DNA of 64,000 bases, taken from assembly GCF_003443735.1 (NCBI RefSeq), contig NZ_CP031969.1:2728001-2792000 (forward strand), read 5' to 3'. Source of the DNA: Streptomyces sp. CC0208 (GTDB lineage Bacteria > Actinomycetota > Actinomycetes > Streptomycetales > Streptomycetaceae). The first letter of the stretch is position 1; every line of letters starts with the position of its first letter. The notes below the pieces were generated by a model. The model saw nothing but the letters and a program-made list of their open reading frames with translations, made no database searches and was not told where the DNA came from. Of this stretch, positions 26,641 to 38,791 are shown piece by piece. A program made the position numbers and the translations under genes.

Positions 26641-27879
26641 CTACGCCTTCCACTTCTCCCACGACATGTTCCAGCCGTTGAGGCCGTTGTCCGGTGCGAC
26701 CGTCGCGTCGTCGGAGTTCTTGACGACGACCACGTCGCCGATCATCGAGTGGTTGAAGAACCAGGCGGCCGGTACCCCGCTGTCGTAACCGCCCTTGACG
26801 TCGCGCAGGCCCACGCAGCCGTGGCTGGCGTTGTAGTTGCCGAAGGCGTCGCCGCCCCAGTAGTTGCCGTGGAGGAAGGTGCCGGAGTCGGTGAGGCGGG
26901 AGGCGTGCGGGACGTCCTTGATGTCGTACTCGCCGCCGTAGCCGACCGTTTCGCCGTTCATCCGGGTCACCGCGAGCTTCTCGCTGATGACCATCTGGCC
27001 GTTCCAGGTGTCGTAACCGGGCTTGCCGGTGGTGACCTTGAGGGTCTTGATGGTCCTGCCGTCCTGGGTGATCTTCATCGTGTGCTTCTTGGAGTCCACG
27101 ACGGAGACCTGGTTGCGGCCGATGGTGAAGGAGACGGTCTTGTCCTGCTTGCCGTAGACGCCGTCGCGGCCCTCGACCCCGTTCAGGTCGAGGTCGACGG
27201 TGACCTTGGTGCCTTCCTTCCAGTACCGCTCGGGACGGAAGTCCAGGCGGTCGTTGCCGAACCAGTGGCCCTGGACGTCGACGGCGGGCGAGGTCTTGAT
27301 CGTGATGGCCTTCTCGACGTCCTCGGGGCTGGTGATGCCCCGGGTGAAGCGGATGGAGAACGGCATTCCGACGCCGACCGTCGAGCCGTCCTCGGGCGTG
27401 AAGGTACCGATGAAGGTGTTCTTCGGGGTCAGGGTGGTGAAGCTGGAGTCCTCGGCGGCCGTGCGGCCCTCGGCGTCCTTCGCGACCGCGTGCACCAAGT
27501 ACTTGGTGCCGGAGGCGAGGTGGGTGGACGGCGTCCAGGAGGCGCCGTCCGCGGCTATCTTCCCGGCTATCGCGGTGCCCTTGGCGTCCTTGACCCGGAC
27601 CTCGGTCAACTTGCCCTTGGTCGCGCCGACCTTGAGGGCACCGCTGGTGTCGACGGACTTCGCCCCGTCCTTCGGGCTGATGGAGACGACCGCCTCGGAC
27701 TGCTTGGTCTCGGTGGCGGACGAGTCGCCCTTCTCCGCCTTGGCGTCACCGGAACCGGAATTCCCCCCGCCGCAGGCGGTGACGGCCAGCAGCAGAACTC
27801 CGAGTATCAACGCCAGCAGTCCTCTGGCCCCGCGCCCTCGCGCGTCAACCGACGCCCCCGATATCGGTCGCACGTTCAA
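26641..27879 (-). CDS. L,D-transpeptidase lipoprotein 1
   Basis: A 412-residue lipoprotein: signal peptide with lipobox AVTAC, a Gly/Ser/Lys-rich linker, two Ig-like domains (about residues 65-255, the pattern of actinobacterial Ldt proteins) and a C-terminal YkuD catalytic domain. The catalytic motif is HGNYW...SHGCVGLRD with nucleophile Cys355. It forms 3-3 cross-links in peptidoglycan outside the membrane. The start is probably TTG at 27879, with GGGAG 6 nt upstream; GTG at 27873 is an alternative. A close paralogue is the next gene on the same strand. Confidence 0.92.
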   Translation of the reverse strand: MNVRPISGASVDARGRGARGLLALILGVLLLAVTACGGGNSGSGDAKAEKGDSSATETKQSEAVVSISPKDGAKSVDTSGALKVGATKGKLTEVRVKDAKGTAIAGKIAADGASWTPSTHLASGTKYLVHAVAKDAEGRTAAEDSSFTTLTPKNTFIGTFTPEDGSTVGVGMPFSIRFTRGITSPEDVEKAITIKTSPAVDVQGHWFGNDRLDFRPERYWKEGTKVTVDLDLNGVEGRDGVYGKQDKTVSFTIGRNQVSVVDSKKHTMKITQDGRTIKTLKVTTGKPGYDTWNGQMVISEKLAVTRMNGETVGYGGEYDIKDVPHASRLTDSGTFLHGNYWGGDAFGNYNASHGCVGLRDVKGGYDSGVPAAWFFNHSMIGDVVVVKNSDDATVAPDNGLNGWNMSWEKWKA

Positions 27880-28053
27880 GTGTTTCTCCCCTCGAAGGGC
27901 CAGGTCAGGCCCGCTCCCCCGCGCGTTCTCCGCACGCGTTGGCGAATATTAACCGCAGACTTTTGAGCATCGTGTAAGTCCAAGGTCACCATTTCGTCCC
28001 AACCGCGACGGAAAGTCGGGCCAAGCCGCCCCCCTGTCACCGTCCCTGTCGGG

Positions 28054-29286
28054 CTACTTCACCGCGCTGCCCGCCTTCCACTCCTTCCAACCCATATTCC
28101 AGCCACCGAGGCCATTGTCGGGAGCGACCTTTTTGTCATCGCTGTGGACGACCTCGACGACGTCCCCGACGAGGCTGCGGTCGAAGAACCAGCCCGCGGG
28201 CGTGTCCGAGCTGCCGCCCTTCACATCCCTGAGGCCCACACAGCCGTGGCTGACATTGACCCGTCCGGGGGCGGTGGGCGACCAGTAGTTGCCGTGCAGG
28301 AAGGTGCCGGAGTCGGTCAGCCGCAGGGCGTGCGGGACGTCCGGGATGTCGTACTCGCCGCCGAAGCCGACCGTGCGGCTGTTCATGCGGGTCACTTCGA
28401 GCATCTCGGTGACGACCATCTTGCCGTTGTAGGTGGTCGTCTTCGGCGCGCCGGCGGTGATCGGCACGGTGGCGAGCAGCGCGCCGTCCCGTCTGACCTG
28501 CATGGTGTGGGCGGCCGCGTCGACGAGGGAGACCTGGCTGCGGCCGACGGTGAAGGAGAAGGTCCGGTACTGGAGGCCGTAGACGCCGGGCGCGCCCTCC
28601 ACATCGCGGAGTCGGAGCGCGACGGTCACCCGGGTGCCCGGTGTCCAGTAGTGCTCGGGACGGAAGTCGAGGCGGCCCTTGCCGAACCAGTGCGGACGGA
28701 TCTCGACGGGCGGCTTCGCGGTGACGTGTACGGCGCGTTCGACGGCGGCGCGGTCCTCGATCTCCCGGTTGAACTCCAGGGAGACGATCATTCCGGTGCC
28801 GACGGTGGAGCGGTTCTCGGGGCTGACATACCCGATGAAGCGCTCCTCGGGGACGTAGGTGGTGAAGGTGGTGTGCCGGGCCGAGCGGCGGCCGTGGGCG
28901 TCGAGCGCGACCGCGTCGACCGTGTACTTGGCGGCCAGCGCCAGCTGTGCCTCGTCGGGTTCCCAGCGCAGGCCGTCGGCGGAGATGTGCCCGGGCACCG
29001 GGAAGTCCTGCGCGTCCTGGGACTTGACGACGGTGACCGACTCCAGACGCCCGCCAGGCACCCGGACCCGGAGCTTCTCCTCGGGCGGCACGCCCTTGGT
29101 CCCGTCGTCGGGGGCGACCCGGATGACGTCCTCGGGCGCGGGAGGCTTCCCGAACCCGCCGACGCCCTCGATCCCGCCACCCCCGTCCGCCGTGCAGCCG
29201 GCGGCTCCGGCCAGCAGTCCTGCCCATGTCATTACGGCGGCCAAAGCGGCCCCCACGCGCCGAGCGCGCCCATGTCCTTGCGTCAC
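28054..29286 (-). CDS. L,D-transpeptidase lipoprotein 2
   Basis: A 410-residue paralogue of the neighbouring L,D-transpeptidase with the same plan: signal with lipobox GAAGC, Ig-like domains and a YkuD domain with HGNYW...SHGCVGLRD (Cys349). The shared C-terminus WNM.W.EWKA continues with GSAVK. The two genes lie head to tail 174 nt apart, consistent with an old tandem duplication. Start taken as GTG at 29286; the ribosome site is weak. It probably also makes 3-3 cross-links, perhaps under different conditions. Confidence 0.9.
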   Translation of the reverse strand: MTQGHGRARRVGAALAAVMTWAGLLAGAAGCTADGGGGIEGVGGFGKPPAPEDVIRVAPDDGTKGVPPEEKLRVRVPGGRLESVTVVKSQDAQDFPVPGHISADGLRWEPDEAQLALAAKYTVDAVALDAHGRRSARHTTFTTYVPEERFIGYVSPENRSTVGTGMIVSLEFNREIEDRAAVERAVHVTAKPPVEIRPHWFGKGRLDFRPEHYWTPGTRVTVALRLRDVEGAPGVYGLQYRTFSFTVGRSQVSLVDAAAHTMQVRRDGALLATVPITAGAPKTTTYNGKMVVTEMLEVTRMNSRTVGFGGEYDIPDVPHALRLTDSGTFLHGNYWSPTAPGRVNVSHGCVGLRDVKGGSSDTPAGWFFDRSLVGDVVEVVHSDDKKVAPDNGLGGWNMGWKEWKAGSAVK

Positions 29287-29528
29287 GGCAATCCCAACGA
29301 CCGGGCCCACCCAGGGGAAACGTGAGGTCGGTGGCCGCGGGCGGGTGCGCCTCCTTGGCGACCTGACCTGGCAGATCCTCGGGCACCTCGCCCAAGCAAG
29401 CGCGGTGAAACGTGAGTGCGAGGCAAGCGGTGGGCAGAACAGTGGGGAGAACGACGTGAGAGGGTGCCGCGGACGGGACGCCGTGCGCTCGTTTCCACCT
29501 CGTTCCACGAGCCGTGGGAGGCCGACCG

Positions 29529-31775
<2,247 letters not shown>

Positions 31776-31845
31776 GATTGCAGTCCCGTGAACAGCCCAG
31801 GTGATCGCTGGCCAGGGCGCCGATCCGCTGACCAGACTCGATCAC

Positions 31846-33258
31846 ATGCCCGAGATCTCCCGCCGTGCCTTCGGCGGTCTCGTCGGCGGCGGTGCCGTGA
31901 CCGCCGTCGCCGCCACGACGACCGCCGCCGAAGCCGCTCAAGCTCCCGCCGAACGTCCCTTCAGGGCCCGGACCGGGGGCTCCGCGGGCAGACGCCCCAA
32001 TCTCCTGGTCATCCTCGGTGACGACCTCGGCTGGGCCGACCTGTCGTCGTACGGCGCCCCGCACATCAGGACGCCGAACCTGGACCGGCTGGCCCGGCAG
32101 GGCGTGCGGTTCACCGACGCGTACTCGGGGTCCTCGACCTGCTCCCCGACGCGGTTCAGCCTGTACACCGGACGGTATCCGGGCCGTACGAAGGGCGGCC
32201 TCGCCGAGCCGATCGCCAACCGGACGCAGGGGCTCGACCCGAACCACCCGACCCTCGCCTCGCTGCTGAGGAAGGCCGGCTACGCCACCGCCCTCATCGG
32301 CAAGTGGCACTGCGGCTGGCTGCCCGACTACAGCCCCACCAAGTCCGGCTGGGACGAGTTCTTCGGCAACCACGGGGGCGTCCTTGAGTACTTCTCCAAG
32401 CTCGGCCAGCTCGGTGACCACGACCTCTACGAAGGCGACGCCGAGTACCAGGACCTGCGCTACTACACGACCGTCCTCACCGAACGGGCCGTGGAGTACG
32501 TGAGCCGCGACCACGACAGGCCGTGGCTGCTCAACCTCAACTTCACCACCCCGCACTGGCCGTGGCTCGCGGAGGGCGACGAGGAGACCGGCGCGGAGAT
32601 CGCCGAGAAGATCCGTAACGCGAAGAGCCAGGCGGAGGTCTCGGCCGCGCTCAACCACTACGACGGCGGTTCGGTCGCCAAGTACACGGAGATGGTGCAG
32701 AGCCTGGACGCGGCCGTCGGCGAGGTGCTCGCGGCCCTGCGCCGCTCCGGGCAGGAGGAGCACACGCTGGTGTACTTCGCCAGCGACAACGGCGGCGAGC
32801 GCTGGTCGTACCTGTGGCCGCTCAGCGGTGAGAAGTTCGTGCTCCAGGAGGGCGGCATCCGCGTCCCGACGATCGTGCGCTGGCCGCACCGGATCGACGG
32901 CCACCAGGTGAGCCACGAGCCGAACTTCTCCCCCGACTGGACGGCGACCTTCCTGGACGTGGCCGGTGCGCGACCCGATCCGGCCTACCCGCTGGACGGC
33001 ACGAGCCTGGCCGGGTACCTGCTGCGGGGCGAACGGCTGCCGGAGCGGGACCTGTTCTGGCGGGTGCGGGCCAACCGGGCCCTGCGGCGCGGGAGGTGGA
33101 AGTACTACCAGGACGCGGCCGGCAAGGACCACCTCTACGACCTCGGCGCCGACCTGCGCGAACAGGCCGACCTGGCTCCCGACGAGCCGGACCTGCTCGC
33201 CGAGCTGAAGGCCGCCTGGGAGCGGACCGCCGCCGGACTGCTGCCATATCCCGGTTAG
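31846..33258 (+). CDS. Tat-exported sulfatase
   Basis: A 470-residue type I sulfatase. The N-terminus has a twin-arginine signal (SRRAFGG followed by an Ala/Thr/Val-rich stretch). The core opens with NLLVILGDDLGWADLSSYG, holding two metal-binding Asp. C99 in CSPTR is the residue converted to formylglycine by a maturase, not seen in this window. YFASDNGGE gives the other metal ligands. Substrate could be sulfated glycans or small sulfate esters. No strong ribosome site is seen. Its stop overlaps the convergent response-regulator gene by 3 bp. Confidence 0.9.
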   Translation: MPEISRRAFGGLVGGGAVTAVAATTTAAEAAQAPAERPFRARTGGSAGRRPNLLVILGDDLGWADLSSYGAPHIRTPNLDRLARQGVRFTDAYSGSSTCSPTRFSLYTGRYPGRTKGGLAEPIANRTQGLDPNHPTLASLLRKAGYATALIGKWHCGWLPDYSPTKSGWDEFFGNHGGVLEYFSKLGQLGDHDLYEGDAEYQDLRYYTTVLTERAVEYVSRDHDRPWLLNLNFTTPHWPWLAEGDEETGAEIAEKIRNAKSQAEVSAALNHYDGGSVAKYTEMVQSLDAAVGEVLAALRRSGQEEHTLVYFASDNGGERWSYLWPLSGEKFVLQEGGIRVPTIVRWPHRIDGHQVSHEPNFSPDWTATFLDVAGARPDPAYPLDGTSLAGYLLRGERLPERDLFWRVRANRALRRGRWKYYQDAAGKDHLYDLGADLREQADLAPDEPDLLAELKAAWERTAAGLLPYPG

Positions 33259-33893
33259 CCGAGGATCCCCCGCTCGTACGCCGTCGCGACCGCCGCCGCG
33301 CGGTCCTTGACGCCCAACTTGGCGTACAGGTGGGTGAGATGGGTCTTCACGGTCGCCTCGCTGATGAACAGCTCGCGGGCGATCTCGCGGTTGGACGTGC
33401 CCTTGGCGACCAGGGCCAGCACCTCGCGCTCGCGGGCGGAGAGGGTCTCGTTGCCGGGTGCCCCGGGAGCGCGGACCGCGGAGACCAGACGGGAGGCGAC
33501 GGCCGGGGACAGGACGGTACGGCCCTGCGCCGCGGCCCGCACGGCGGTGAACAGCTCGTCGCGCGGGGCGTCCTTGAGGAGGTAGCCGGTGGCTCCCGCC
33601 TCGATGGCGGGCAGGGTGTCGGAGTCGGTGTCGTACGTCGTCAGGACGAGGACCTTCGCGCGGGCCCGGGCGCGGGTCAGCTCGCGGATGGCGTCCACCC
33701 CGCCCCCTCCCGGCATCCGCAGGTCCATCAGGATCACGTCCGGGTCGAGCACGGCGGCCCGCTCGACGGCCTCGACGCCGTTGGACGCCTCGCCGACGAC
33801 GGCGAATCCGGGCGCGGACGCGAACATACCGCGCAGACCGTCCCGTACGACGGGGTGGTCGTCGACGATCAGCACCGAGATGTCACTGGTCAT
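33255..33893 (-). CDS. NarL/LuxR-type response regulator
   Basis: A 212-residue two-domain regulator. The receiver has acidic residues D11/D12, the phosphorylation site D57 in ILMDLRMP and the YLLKD lysine. The LuxR-type HTH is at about 148-210 (LSAREREVLALVAKGTSNREIA). Its ATG lies inside the end of the histidine kinase gene (11-bp overlap), so they are coupled partners. It probably controls the ABC-2 exporter encoded first in the same operon, in the style of Lia/Des-type systems. Confidence 0.95.
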   Translation of the reverse strand: MTSDISVLIVDDHPVVRDGLRGMFASAPGFAVVGEASNGVEAVERAAVLDPDVILMDLRMPGGGGVDAIRELTRARARAKVLVLTTYDTDSDTLPAIEAGATGYLLKDAPRDELFTAVRAAAQGRTVLSPAVASRLVSAVRAPGAPGNETLSAREREVLALVAKGTSNREIARELFISEATVKTHLTHLYAKLGVKDRAAAVATAYERGILG

Positions 33894-35142
33894 GGCGGAC
33901 CAACGGTACGCGAGCCGACAGGGCGGTGCCGTGCCCCGGTTCGGACTCGACGGTCAGGGACCCCGCGACGCGTTCGGCGCGGGCCCGCATGCCGTCGAGG
34001 CCGAAGCCGCCGGTGCGGGTGCGGGGCGGGAGGGCGAGGGGGTCGAAGCCGACGCCGTCGTCGCGGATGTCGAGGATGACCTCCTCGTCCAGGAAGGTCA
34101 GGGTGACCCCTAGGCGGCCCGCCCGGGCGTGCCGGGAGGCGTTGGAGAGGGCTTCCTGGGCGATGCGCAGGAGGGTGGCCGCGATCTCGTCGTGGAGCTG
34201 CTGAGCGATGCCGGTGACCGTGAACTCGGCGCGCACGCCGGTGCGTTCGCCCCAGTCGGCGACGGTCTGCTTCAAGGCTTCGGGAAGTCCGGCGTCGTCC
34301 AGGGCGACCGGAGCGAGGTTGTGCACCGAGCGGCGGGCCTCGCCCAGGCTGTGGCGGGCGAGGTCCATGGCCCGGTGGACGTGCTCGCGGGCCTGTGCCT
34401 GGTCGGGGGTGTTCACGACGACCTGGAGCTGGGCGATGATCCCGGTCAGGCCCTGGGCGAGGGTGTCGTGGATCTCGGCGGCCAGCCGCCGGCGCTCGTC
34501 GGCGACGCCCGCTTCCCTTGCCTGGACGAGGAGTTGGGCGTGAAGGGCGGCGTTCTCGTCGAGCGCCTGTTGCAGGGCCTCGATGGTCGAGGTGCGCTCG
34601 CGTGAGCGCTGCTCCTCCTGCTCGGTGATGTGGGCGACCACCGACTGGAGGCCGAAGTTGGCGGCCAGGAGCGCGGCGAACCCGAGCCACTGGGCGATGC
34701 CTTCCGGCATCAGTCCGCCGGCCTGCGCGCCCGCCACGGTGACCGCGCTGGCGAACAGCCCGAGCCGCCGCCACCGGCCCGGGATCAGCTCGTCGGCGTC
34801 CATGTAGCCGCTGGCCGCGAAGAACGCGAAGAACGGGTTGAGCCAGGTGAGGAGGAAGGCGATCGCCCAGCGGGCGCAGTAGTAGACGGTCCCGGCCGCG
34901 GAGGGGCTGCGGCCGCGGCGGACGCGGCGGTGCCGGGTGCCCTGCCACCACGTCTGGAGCAGGAGAGCGGCGCCGACCAGGGCCCCGATGAGATACCAGT
35001 CGACGGGGCCGTCCATGATGCCCGCGGAGACGACCGCGAGGACGAGGCCCGTGCCGAGCAGTCCGTACGGCCCCCAGACGTGCAGCCGCTCCCAGTACCT
35101 GTCGATCCTGGCGTCCGACGCGTTCATCTGCCCAGTCTGCAC
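33883..35142 (-). CDS. NarL-type sensor histidine kinase
   Basis: A 419-residue membrane kinase. About five or six hydrophobic helices fill residues 25-180 without a large extracellular domain, so it probably senses the membrane or a partner transporter. A coiled-coil leads to the HisKA_3 domain with phospho-acceptor His in AAEIHDTLAQGLTG. The ATPase domain follows (N box EALSNASRHARAG, G1 DDGVGFDP, G2 GGFGLDGMRARAE). GTG at 35142, with AGGA 7 nt upstream, was preferred over ATG at 35127. It starts 10 nt after the ABC-2 permease gene. Confidence 0.93.
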   Translation of the reverse strand: MQTGQMNASDARIDRYWERLHVWGPYGLLGTGLVLAVVSAGIMDGPVDWYLIGALVGAALLLQTWWQGTRHRRVRRGRSPSAAGTVYYCARWAIAFLLTWLNPFFAFFAASGYMDADELIPGRWRRLGLFASAVTVAGAQAGGLMPEGIAQWLGFAALLAANFGLQSVVAHITEQEEQRSRERTSTIEALQQALDENAALHAQLLVQAREAGVADERRRLAAEIHDTLAQGLTGIIAQLQVVVNTPDQAQAREHVHRAMDLARHSLGEARRSVHNLAPVALDDAGLPEALKQTVADWGERTGVRAEFTVTGIAQQLHDEIAATLLRIAQEALSNASRHARAGRLGVTLTFLDEEVILDIRDDGVGFDPLALPPRTRTGGFGLDGMRARAERVAGSLTVESEPGHGTALSARVPLVRHDQ

Positions 35143-35152
35143 GGCCCGTTCC

Positions 35153-35887
35153 TCACTCCCACCGGAACCAGCGCGACGCGGCGGCCGTGAGCAGCACCGT
35201 CCAGACGACGAGGACGGCCAGGTGGGTCCAGCCGGGCCAGTCGCCGGACGCGGCCCGGTTCAGGGCCTCGGCGGCCGCGCCGAACGGCGTGTACCCGACG
35301 ATCCGGGCGAGCACGTCCGGCATGGTCTGCACCGGCGCCCACACCCCCGCGCAGAACATCGCCGGGAAGAACACGGCGGACCCGATGGCACCGGCGATCT
35401 TCGTGGTCCGGGACAGCGCGGAGACCACCGCGCCGAGCGCGAGGGCGGCCAGGACGGCCAGGACCAGCGCGAGCACGTATCCGAGGGGCTGTTCGGGCAG
35501 TCGTACGGCGAAGGCGAACCGGCCGACGAGGAGGGCGAGCAGCGCGGACGCCAGGGCGGCGCCGCCGTAGACGGTCATCTGCGCGGTGAGCAGGGCGGTG
35601 GGGCGGACCGGGGTGGTGGACATGCGGCGCAGGATGCCGCGTTCGCGGTAGCCGGTGAGGGTCTGCGGCATGGACTGGAGGCCGCCGACGATCATGCCGA
35701 GCAGCACGGCCACGGGGACGTAGACGTCGATGGTCCTGAGGCCGCCGAGGTCGGCGTCGTGGTCCCGGAAGGACGGGATCGAGCCGAGGATCACCAGGAG
35801 CAGGGTCGGGAACAGCAGGATCCAGAACAGGGCGCCGGGTTCGCGGCGGAAGAGGCGGACCTCGGTCCGCAGTACGGCGGTGTTCAT
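35153..35887 (-). CDS. ABC-2 type exporter permease
   Basis: A 244-residue permease of the DrrB/ABC2_membrane type with six predicted helices. The N-terminus carries RLFRREPGALFWILLFP, and GYRERGILRRMSTTPVRP forms the conserved cytoplasmic loop. ATG overlaps the ATPase stop by 4 bp (ATGA), so the two subunits are made together. It probably exports a lipophilic compound or antibiotic; the substrate is unknown. Confidence 0.92.
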   Translation of the reverse strand: MNTAVLRTEVRLFRREPGALFWILLFPTLLLVILGSIPSFRDHDADLGGLRTIDVYVPVAVLLGMIVGGLQSMPQTLTGYRERGILRRMSTTPVRPTALLTAQMTVYGGAALASALLALLVGRFAFAVRLPEQPLGYVLALVLAVLAALALGAVVSALSRTTKIAGAIGSAVFFPAMFCAGVWAPVQTMPDVLARIVGYTPFGAAAEALNRAASGDWPGWTHLAVLVVWTVLLTAAASRWFRWE

Positions 35888-36801
35888 GCCGTGGCCTCCT
35901 GGGTGTCGGTCTTCGTGAGGTCGAGGAACGCGTCGTCGAGGGTGGCGTCGACGACGCGGAGCTGGTGGGCGGTGACGTGCCGGCGGGCGAGCAGGGTGAT
36001 CACGGCGTTCACGGTCTCGTCGGTACCGGACAGGGTGAGACGACCGTCCCGGTCCTCGATCGAGGCGAGGGCGGGCAGCGCGTTCAGCTCGTGCGCGTCG
36101 AGCGGGGCGGACGGCGTGAAGCTGATGACGGTGGCGCCCGCCGAACGCCGGATGAGCCCGGCCGGGGTGTCCAGGGCGGCGACCCGGCCCTTGTCGATCA
36201 CGGCGATCCGGTCGCAGAGCCGCTGCGCCTCCTCCATGAAGTGGGTGACGAGCAGGACGGTGACGCCGCCCGCGCGGACGTCCTCGATGAGCTCCCAGGT
36301 GTCGCGGCGGGCCCGCGGATCGAGACCGGTGGTGAGCTCGTCCAGGACGACGACCCGGGGGTTGCCGACGAGGGCGAGCGCGATGAACAGGCGCTGCTTC
36401 TGGCCGCCGGAGAGCTTGCCGAACCGGGTGGTGAGCTTCTGGGTGAGCCCGAGGCGCTCGGCGAGGGGCCGCCAGTCGAGGGGGCGCTCGTAGAACGTCG
36501 AGTAGAGCTCGAGCGCCTCGCCGACGGTGAGTTTGGCCTGGAGTTCGCTCTCCTGGAGCTGGGCGCCGAGGATCCGGGCCACGCGCGCGTGGTCGGCGAC
36601 GGGGTCGAGGCCGGTGACCCGGACCCGGCCCGCGTCGGGAATCCGCAGACCCTCGACGCACTCGACGGTGGTGGTCTTCCCGGCGCCGTTCGGGCCAAGA
36701 ATTCCAAAAATCTCGCCCTCCTCGACGGCGAAGGAGACACCGTCGACGACGGCCCGGCCGCCGTAGAACTTGCGCAGTTCGCTGACTTCGATGACGGACA
36801 T
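35884..36801 (-). CDS. ABC-2 exporter ATPase (DrrA-like)
   Basis: A 305-residue ATPase with Walker A GPNGAGKTTT, Q-loop region LGAQLQESELQAKLT, signature LSGGQKQRLFIALAL, Walker B VVVLDELTTGLDP and H-loop THFMEEA. The C-terminal 80 residues match the regulatory extension of the DrrA/CcmA group. ATG at 36801; it is first in the operon ATPase-permease-kinase-regulator, a layout common for drug-responsive exporters. The promoter lies in the 205-nt gap shared with the divergent half-exporter genes. Confidence 0.93.
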   Translation of the reverse strand: MSVIEVSELRKFYGGRAVVDGVSFAVEEGEIFGILGPNGAGKTTTVECVEGLRIPDAGRVRVTGLDPVADHARVARILGAQLQESELQAKLTVGEALELYSTFYERPLDWRPLAERLGLTQKLTTRFGKLSGGQKQRLFIALALVGNPRVVVLDELTTGLDPRARRDTWELIEDVRAGGVTVLLVTHFMEEAQRLCDRIAVIDKGRVAALDTPAGLIRRSAGATVISFTPSAPLDAHELNALPALASIEDRDGRLTLSGTDETVNAVITLLARRHVTAHQLRVVDATLDDAFLDLTKTDTQEATA

Positions 36802-36992
36802 GGCATCAGCGTCCCGGTCCGGGCCCCGCCGCCACATCGCCCGTCGCGCTCGACCCGGCATCAGCCGATCGGTGGATGCGGCGGTACGACCCCTCGGCTC
36901 GTCCGGTACGGCCCCTCGAACATGCAGGTCGTAGGTCCAGCGGCCGATTCGGGTCCGGCCAAAACTCGGTGGGCGTTGTCAGTGCCGATCCG

Positions 36993-36998
36993 TAGGCT
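36993..36998 (+). promoter_or_regulatory. -10 box for a leaderless half-exporter mRNA
   Basis: TAGGCT, identical to the hexamer before the MOSC gene, lies 8 nt before the ATG at 37007, and no Shine-Dalgarno is present. A leaderless transcript is likely. Confidence 0.45.
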
Positions 36999-37006
36999 CG
37001 CAGCTG

Positions 37007-38791
37007 ATGTCCACGACACATGCAACCACCAAGAACCGATCGGCCGTGAAGAGCCTGCTGCGCCTGTGGCCGTATGTCCGGCCGGTCCGCGCGCGGCTGT
37101 TCACGGCCGCGTCCGTGGCCGTCCTCGCCTCCTGTACGGGGCTGGTGATCCCACTCGTCCTGAAGTGGATGGTGGACGGGCCGGTCGCCGACGGAGACAC
37201 GGCGGGCGTATGGCTCGGCGCGCTGTACCTGCTGCTGCTCGGGTTCGCGGAGGCACTGCTGTTCGGGCTGCGGCGGTGGCTGGTGGCGCGGCCGCTCTCC
37301 CATGTCGAGGCGGAGATGCGGGCGGGCCTGTACCGGCACCTCCAGCGCCTCCCGGTGGCCTTCCACGACCGCTGGGCGTCCGGCCAGTTGCTGTCCCGGG
37401 CCACCACGGACCTCATGCTGCTGCGCATGTTCCTCGCCTTCCCGCTGACCTTCCTGCTGGTCAACGGCGTGACGATCCTCGTCGGCGTGATCATCATGCT
37501 GCTCCAGGACTGGGCGCTCGGCCTGGTGATCCTCGGCCCCGCGATCCCGGTCGTCGTCACCTGTGTGATCTTCGAGAAGCGGTACGCCGGTGTGGCCCGC
37601 CTCGCCCAGGACCAGGTCGGCGACCTCACGACGGTCGTCGAGGAGAGCGTGCTCGGCATCCGCATCATCAAGGGGTTCGGGCGCCACCGGTCGCAGGCGC
37701 GGGCGTTCCGGGAACTCTCGGGCACCCTGCGCGGCACGGAACTGCACAAGGCCCGCCTCCTGGCCACGATCTGGGGCGTCATCGTGACCCTGCCGGAGGT
37801 GGCGATCGGAGCGGCGCTGGTGCTGGGCTGCGTACAGGTGGCGGACGGGGAGTTGTCGGCGGGGACGTTGGTGGCGTTTCTCTCCACCGCGCTGGCCCTG
37901 AGGTGGCCGGTGGACTCGATCGGCTTCCTGCTGGCGATGAGCCAGGAGGCGGCGACGGCGACGGAGCGCTATTTCGAGGCGATGGACGAAGTACCGGAAC
38001 AGGAGACCTGCTCAAGTCGCGCGGCAGGCCCGCACCGGCCGGCGGACGGCCTCCGGTTCCACGACGTCCGTTTCCGCTACCCCGACGCCCCCGAGGACTC
38101 GCCGCCCGTCCTCGACCTGATCGACCTCCACATCCGCCCGGGCGAGTCCATGGCCCTGGTCGGCGCGACGGGCAGCGGCAAGACCACCCTCACCGCGCTC
38201 GTGCCCCGCCTCCACGAGCTCACCTCCGGCCGCATCACCCTGGACGGCGAGGACATCACCGCCATGCCCAGGGAAGAGCTGCGCTCAAAGGTCGCCGTGG
38301 CCTTCGAGGACCCCACCCTCTTCTCCGCCGGCGTCGGCGAGAACGTCCTGATGGGCGCGGACGAACGGGAACTGGACCGCGCCCTGTCCGTGGCCCAGGC
38401 CGACTTCGTGCACGCCCTTCCCCACGGCACCGGGACCCAGGTCGGCGAACAGGGCCTCAGCCTCTCCGGCGGCCAGCGCCAGCGCCTGGCCCTCGCCCGA
38501 GCCGTCGTGGGCAGACCGAGGTTCCTCGTCCTGGACGACCCGCTGTCCGCCCTGGACGTCCACACGGAGGCCGCGGTGGAGGCGGCCCTGCGGGACGTGC
38601 TGGCGGACACCACGGCACTGATCGTCGCCCACCGCCCCTCCACCGTGCAGCTCGCCGACCGGGTCGCCCTGTTGTCGGGCGGCCGGATCACGGCCGTGGG
38701 CACCCATCACGAACTCCTGCGCACGAACGCCGAGTACGCCCATCTGATGTCCGGGTCCGGGGATTCCGGAGAAGAGGAGGACACCCGATGA
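37007..38791 (+). CDS. ABC half-exporter A (degenerate catalytic Glu)
   Basis: A 594-residue half-exporter with a six-helix type IV membrane domain (about 30-320) and a nucleotide-binding domain. Walker A GATGSGKTT, signature LSLSGGQRQRLALARA and H-loop AHRPST are intact, but Walker B reads FLVLDDPLSALD, with Asp replacing the catalytic Glu, as in the degenerate subunit of heterodimeric exporters such as TM287/288. The next gene overlaps it by 4 bp and has a normal Walker B, so A and B probably form a heterodimer exporting lipids, drugs or peptides. The start is probably leaderless. Confidence 0.93.
   Translation: MSTTHATTKNRSAVKSLLRLWPYVRPVRARLFTAASVAVLASCTGLVIPLVLKWMVDGPVADGDTAGVWLGALYLLLLGFAEALLFGLRRWLVARPLSHVEAEMRAGLYRHLQRLPVAFHDRWASGQLLSRATTDLMLLRMFLAFPLTFLLVNGVTILVGVIIMLLQDWALGLVILGPAIPVVVTCVIFEKRYAGVARLAQDQVGDLTTVVEESVLGIRIIKGFGRHRSQARAFRELSGTLRGTELHKARLLATIWGVIVTLPEVAIGAALVLGCVQVADGELSAGTLVAFLSTALALRWPVDSIGFLLAMSQEAATATERYFEAMDEVPEQETCSSRAAGPHRPADGLRFHDVRFRYPDAPEDSPPVLDLIDLHIRPGESMALVGATGSGKTTLTALVPRLHELTSGRITLDGEDITAMPREELRSKVAVAFEDPTLFSAGVGENVLMGADERELDRALSVAQADFVHALPHGTGTQVGEQGLSLSGGQRQRLALARAVVGRPRFLVLDDPLSALDVHTEAAVEAALRDVLADTTALIVAHRPSTVQLADRVALLSGGRITAVGTHHELLRTNAEYAHLMSGSGDSGEEEDTR

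Noticed and set aside
35965..38787. A long plus-strand frame joining the exporter operon region to half-exporter B
   Set aside because: It runs antisense to the ABC-2 ATPase and out of frame through half-exporter A. The real start of half-exporter B is the ATG at 38788, overlapping the previous stop.
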